A DNA stretch of 64,000 bases from Pinibacter aurantiacus (GTDB lineage: Bacteria > Bacteroidota > Bacteroidia > Chitinophagales > Chitinophagaceae). Positions within the stretch are counted from its first letter, which is position 1. Every line of letters starts with the position of its first letter. Below are positions 62,295 to 64,000 of the stretch, piece by piece. Position numbers and translations under genes: made by a program. The notes under the pieces were generated by a model. It was not told the origin of the DNA, searched no databases, and saw only the letters and a list, made by a program, of their open reading frames with translations. The DNA lies in NCBI RefSeq assembly GCF_019130065.1, contig NZ_JAHSPG010000016.1, positions 1 through 64,000 on the forward strand. Direction: 5' to 3'.

Positions 62295-62696
62295 TTAACG
62301 TATGTTCATATTCAAACTAAACGCCGCTGCTTGCAACTTAACATCTACCTCACGTAATTTTTTGATAAGGGAAGCGATGCGCCTCAGTTTCATAATACCA
62401 AACAAGGGGAGTGCCGAATGAAGTTTAAAATCATTTGCAGACAATTCCGGCATTTCCCGTAATTGTGTAGTAATAAATTGTATGTCTTTGTTATTGTTAA
62501 CCGGGGGCGTTTCAGCGGCTTTCTTTATGTCAGACAACAGTTCGCAATAGGCATTAAACTCCAGGCTCTGTTCAGCTTCGGCTTGCGAAAATGCCAGGTT
62601 TTTGGCATTGGTTTCCAAAAAATCTATAAGCGTATTTGTTTCCTTTACGGCCTGATCCACCTTGCTGTAAAGGCTTTTTAGGTAATTATTGGGCAT
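62295..62696 (-). CDS. Small helical cytoplasmic protein, function unknown
   Basis: 133 residues, no signal peptide. Predicted all-helical with coiled-coil character (KVDQAVKETNTLIDFLETNA, IMKLRRIASLIKKLREVDVK). A short motif with EFNAYCELLSDIKKAAETPP in the middle is not known to me. It is encoded in the minus-strand series with the oxidoreductase gene but has its own strong -7 element only five bases before the start codon, which could give a leaderless mRNA. No function proposed. Confidence 0.6.
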   Translation of the reverse strand: MPNNYLKSLYSKVDQAVKETNTLIDFLETNAKNLAFSQAEAEQSLEFNAYCELLSDIKKAAETPPVNNNKDIQFITTQLREMPELSANDFKLHSALPLFGIMKLRRIASLIKKLREVDVKLQAAAFSLNMNIR

Positions 62697-62700
62697 GAGG

Positions 62701-62708
62701 CAAAGCTA
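62701..62708 (-). promoter_or_regulatory. Candidate -7 element abutting a start codon
   Basis: The minus strand reads TAGCTTTG, an exact TAnnTTTG match. Its last base (62701) is five bases before the A of ATG (62696). A start site 4-7 bases downstream of the -7 element would fall on the start codon. The -33 region is not recognisable. Confidence 0.35.
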
Positions 62709-62737
62709 GGAATTAGAAATTAGGATTTAGTAGAGAC

Positions 62738-62840
62738 GCATAACAATGCGTCTCCGAATCTCCCCGCATAACAATGCGTCTCCGAATCTCCCCGCATAAC
62801 AATGCGTCTCCGAATCTCCCCACATAACAATGTGTCTCCC
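62738..62840. repeat. Tandem array of 28-bp hairpin units
   Basis: Three perfect 28-bp copies start at 62738, 62766 and 62794, each with the core GCATAACAATGC, followed by a fourth partial copy at 62822 in which the core is ACATAACAATGT: both stem ends changed together, keeping the pairing. The core is that of the hairpins at 23.59-23.68 kb. There are no unique spacers, so it is not a CRISPR array. Confidence 0.85.
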
Positions 62841-62852
62841 TACCACCAATTC

Positions 62853-63692
62853 CTAATTCTTAATTGATTCCAGCAGGTTTTGATTCAGCAGGTCACTCAG
62901 CGCCGCATACAGGTCCGGCATTTGTTCGCAAAGCTCTCCCGGCTTTTCGAAGAAGGTTTCCACGCATACGGCCCAAAATTCGTTGTAGTTTGTTGCTGCA
63001 TAGTTGTCAAGTATGGTATCGTTGGGCATTTGCGCGTCGCTGTACATCTGCATGTGATTAAAGATGGGCCTTGCAGTTTTGGAGAAGCGATAAAATCTGG
63101 CAATGAAATCGTAGTCCATGTCCTCATGCGCCACAAAGTTCGTATAAGCCAGCGCGTGCGCCATTTCGTGCAACCCAACGTTTTGGGCATCATCATCAAA
63201 TTTGTACCCCTTAACGAAATTATTCCACGAAAGATAAATGCCCTGGCTACTTACATGTCCCTGGAAAGGCGTTTGGTTCAGCCCGTAATAATAGTCGCAC
63301 TCCGTTATATATATCTTCTTGAAAAAGTCGAGCAGGTAATGGTCAAGGCCAAAAGTCAGCTGAATGGCTGCCGCCGAAACGAGCACCGGCATTTCCGGTT
63401 GTGCATCGAGTTGCACAAACTCAAACTCTTTACTATGCTGAAAATGAAGTAACCGGGTAATGAATTTGGTCCTGTTTTCCGCGTCCAGTCTCTTGTAATA
63501 ATTGTTATAAGAGCAAAGCAGATCATCGTAGTATTTCCAGTTGGCAGTAAGTTCTGCTTCTACAACGGAAGAGATTTTTCTGTTATACAAATATCTTCTA
63601 ATCGGCGAGGCACAAAAATAGCCTGCCACCAGGAAAATGCCGCCAACAAGCAACAGTGTAGTTAAAATCGGTTCAGAAGAAATTTCTTCCAT
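62853..63692 (-). CDS. MtfA-like zinc-dependent peptidase
   Basis: 279 residues. One N-terminal membrane segment (TTLLLVGGIFLVAGYFC, about 11-28) is followed by a cytoplasmic domain. The zinc motif is HEMAHALAYTNF (about residues 174-185), a variant of the MtfA HExxH pattern in which the first two metal ligands and the catalytic Glu are in HEMAH. Other family features are AAAIQLTFGLDHYLLDFFKK and, near the C-terminus, EFWAVCVETFFEKPGEL, which holds the third ligand glutamate. MtfA of E. coli interacts with the glucose PTS repressor Mlc; Bacteroidota copies with a membrane anchor have unknown targets. It is divergent from aspS. Confidence 0.85.
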   Translation of the reverse strand: MEEISSEPILTTLLLVGGIFLVAGYFCASPIRRYLYNRKISSVVEAELTANWKYYDDLLCSYNNYYKRLDAENRTKFITRLLHFQHSKEFEFVQLDAQPEMPVLVSAAAIQLTFGLDHYLLDFFKKIYITECDYYYGLNQTPFQGHVSSQGIYLSWNNFVKGYKFDDDAQNVGLHEMAHALAYTNFVAHEDMDYDFIARFYRFSKTARPIFNHMQMYSDAQMPNDTILDNYAATNYNEFWAVCVETFFEKPGELCEQMPDLYAALSDLLNQNLLESIKN

Positions 63693-63967
63693 TGGAACTG
63701 CGGTATATAAGGTAAACGGGTAAAGTTGTAATTTATTATCGAAGATAGGAGGCGAAAATCGATTAATAATTAATAATGAATAATTAATAGGTGAGGCTCA
63801 CTGTTAAATCAGGTTGCATTTTTGTTACATATGTCCCAAAGGCTGCATTCAATAATGACTGCCGCCCTGTTAATTATTAATTATTAATTATTAATTCCCA
63901 ATTGTACCTTTGCGCCTCTAATTTTAGGGGAATTTTACCCTTTAATGTTAATATCAACCGGAATCTC
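63693..63967. repeat. Divergent gap with AT palindrome and promoters
   Basis: About 63761-63895 is the second copy of the TTAATTATTAATTATTAATT palindrome (left arm ATTAATAATTAATAATG, edge AATTAATAGGTGAGGC). TATCTTCG on the minus strand at 63740-63747 is one mismatch from the -7 consensus and may serve the MtfA-like gene. Confidence 0.55.
63905..63912 (+). promoter_or_regulatory. Promoter -7 element of aspS
   Basis: TACCTTTG matches the Bacteroidota -7 consensus TAnnTTTG exactly and in its commonest form. It lies 56 bases before the aspS ATG. The -33 region falls in the AT palindrome and is not distinctive. Confidence 0.6.
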
Positions 63968-64000
63968 ATGTATAGAACACACACTTGTGGTGAATTACGA
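63968..64000 (+). CDS. aspS: Aspartyl-tRNA synthetase, 5' end only
   Basis: The last 33 bases of the window translate as MYRTHTCGELR, the standard N-terminus of bacterial AspRS, where the anticodon-binding OB domain begins. The enzyme charges tRNA-Asp (or Asp and Asn in non-discriminating types). The rest lies outside the window. An exact promoter -7 element is 56 bases upstream. The 11 residues are short but distinctive. Confidence 0.75.
   Translation, partial: MYRTHTCGELR

Noticed and set aside
62738-62840. Tandem repeats considered as a CRISPR array
   Set aside because: Units are directly adjacent with no unique spacers, and no cas genes are present.
1-64000. Search by eye for tRNA, rRNA, insertion sequences and prophage genes
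   Set aside because: No cloverleaf, rRNA block, transposase motif or phage gene was recognised; a covariance-model scan would be needed to exclude small RNAs.

Overview
The window is one contiguous stretch of chromosome from a Bacteroidota bacterium, most probably family Chitinophagaceae. The pointers are SusC/SusD pairs, FecR with an ECF sigma factor, a protein with a C-terminal type IX-secretion-like tail, promoters of the TAnnTTTG type, almost no Shine-Dalgarno sites, and moderate GC. I see no rRNA, tRNA, CRISPR array, transposase or prophage. The last 33 bases are the start of aspartyl-tRNA synthetase.

Layout. 0.25-2.7 kb: exported ceramidase-like hydrolase and a convergent AraC regulator. 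2.9-4.0 kb: two AT-rich orphan genes with cassette-like flanking repeats. 4.2-10 kb: hexose locus made of an XylR-like regulator, a sugar porter, a ROK kinase and a fused class I mannose-6-phosphate isomerase; mannose is the best guess. 10-16 kb: small orphans, an HD nucleotidase, a large surface protein, decayed small ORFs and a second AraC regulator. 16.3-23.5 kb: outer-membrane protein and a complete RND efflux operon (adaptor, pump, TolC-type channel). 23.7-30.3 kb, minus strand: envelope block with a BamA/D15-type barrel, an exported amidohydrolase, two porins and a periplasmic glutaminase. 30.5-33.2 kb: DUF481 barrel, TolB-type regulator, small helical protein.

33.6-48.6 kb is a polysaccharide utilization locus: ECF sigma, FecR anti-sigma, SusC with STN signalling domain, SusD, a second shorter SusC without STN, a second SusD, a PKD-type surface lipoprotein and a GH30 glycosidase lipoprotein. 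The expected logic is glycan capture by SusCD, signalling from STN through FecR to the sigma factor, and hydrolysis by GH30; a beta-glucan substrate is inferred. 48.7-51 kb holds small accessory genes, among them an antitoxin-like remnant behind an (AG)9 tract and a gene broken at a homopolymer. 51-64 kb carries SRPBCC and YCII proteins, an ABC-F ATPase, an MscS channel, a lipoprotein, a FadL-like barrel, a GT87-type membrane protein, an FAD oxidoreductase, a MtfA-like peptidase and the start of aspS.

The intergenic DNA is unusual. Nearly every gap carries one of about ten families of long hairpin repeats built from short sub-repeats. Many sit at gene 3' ends and some end in T-runs like terminators; one has been captured as the C-terminus of a gene.
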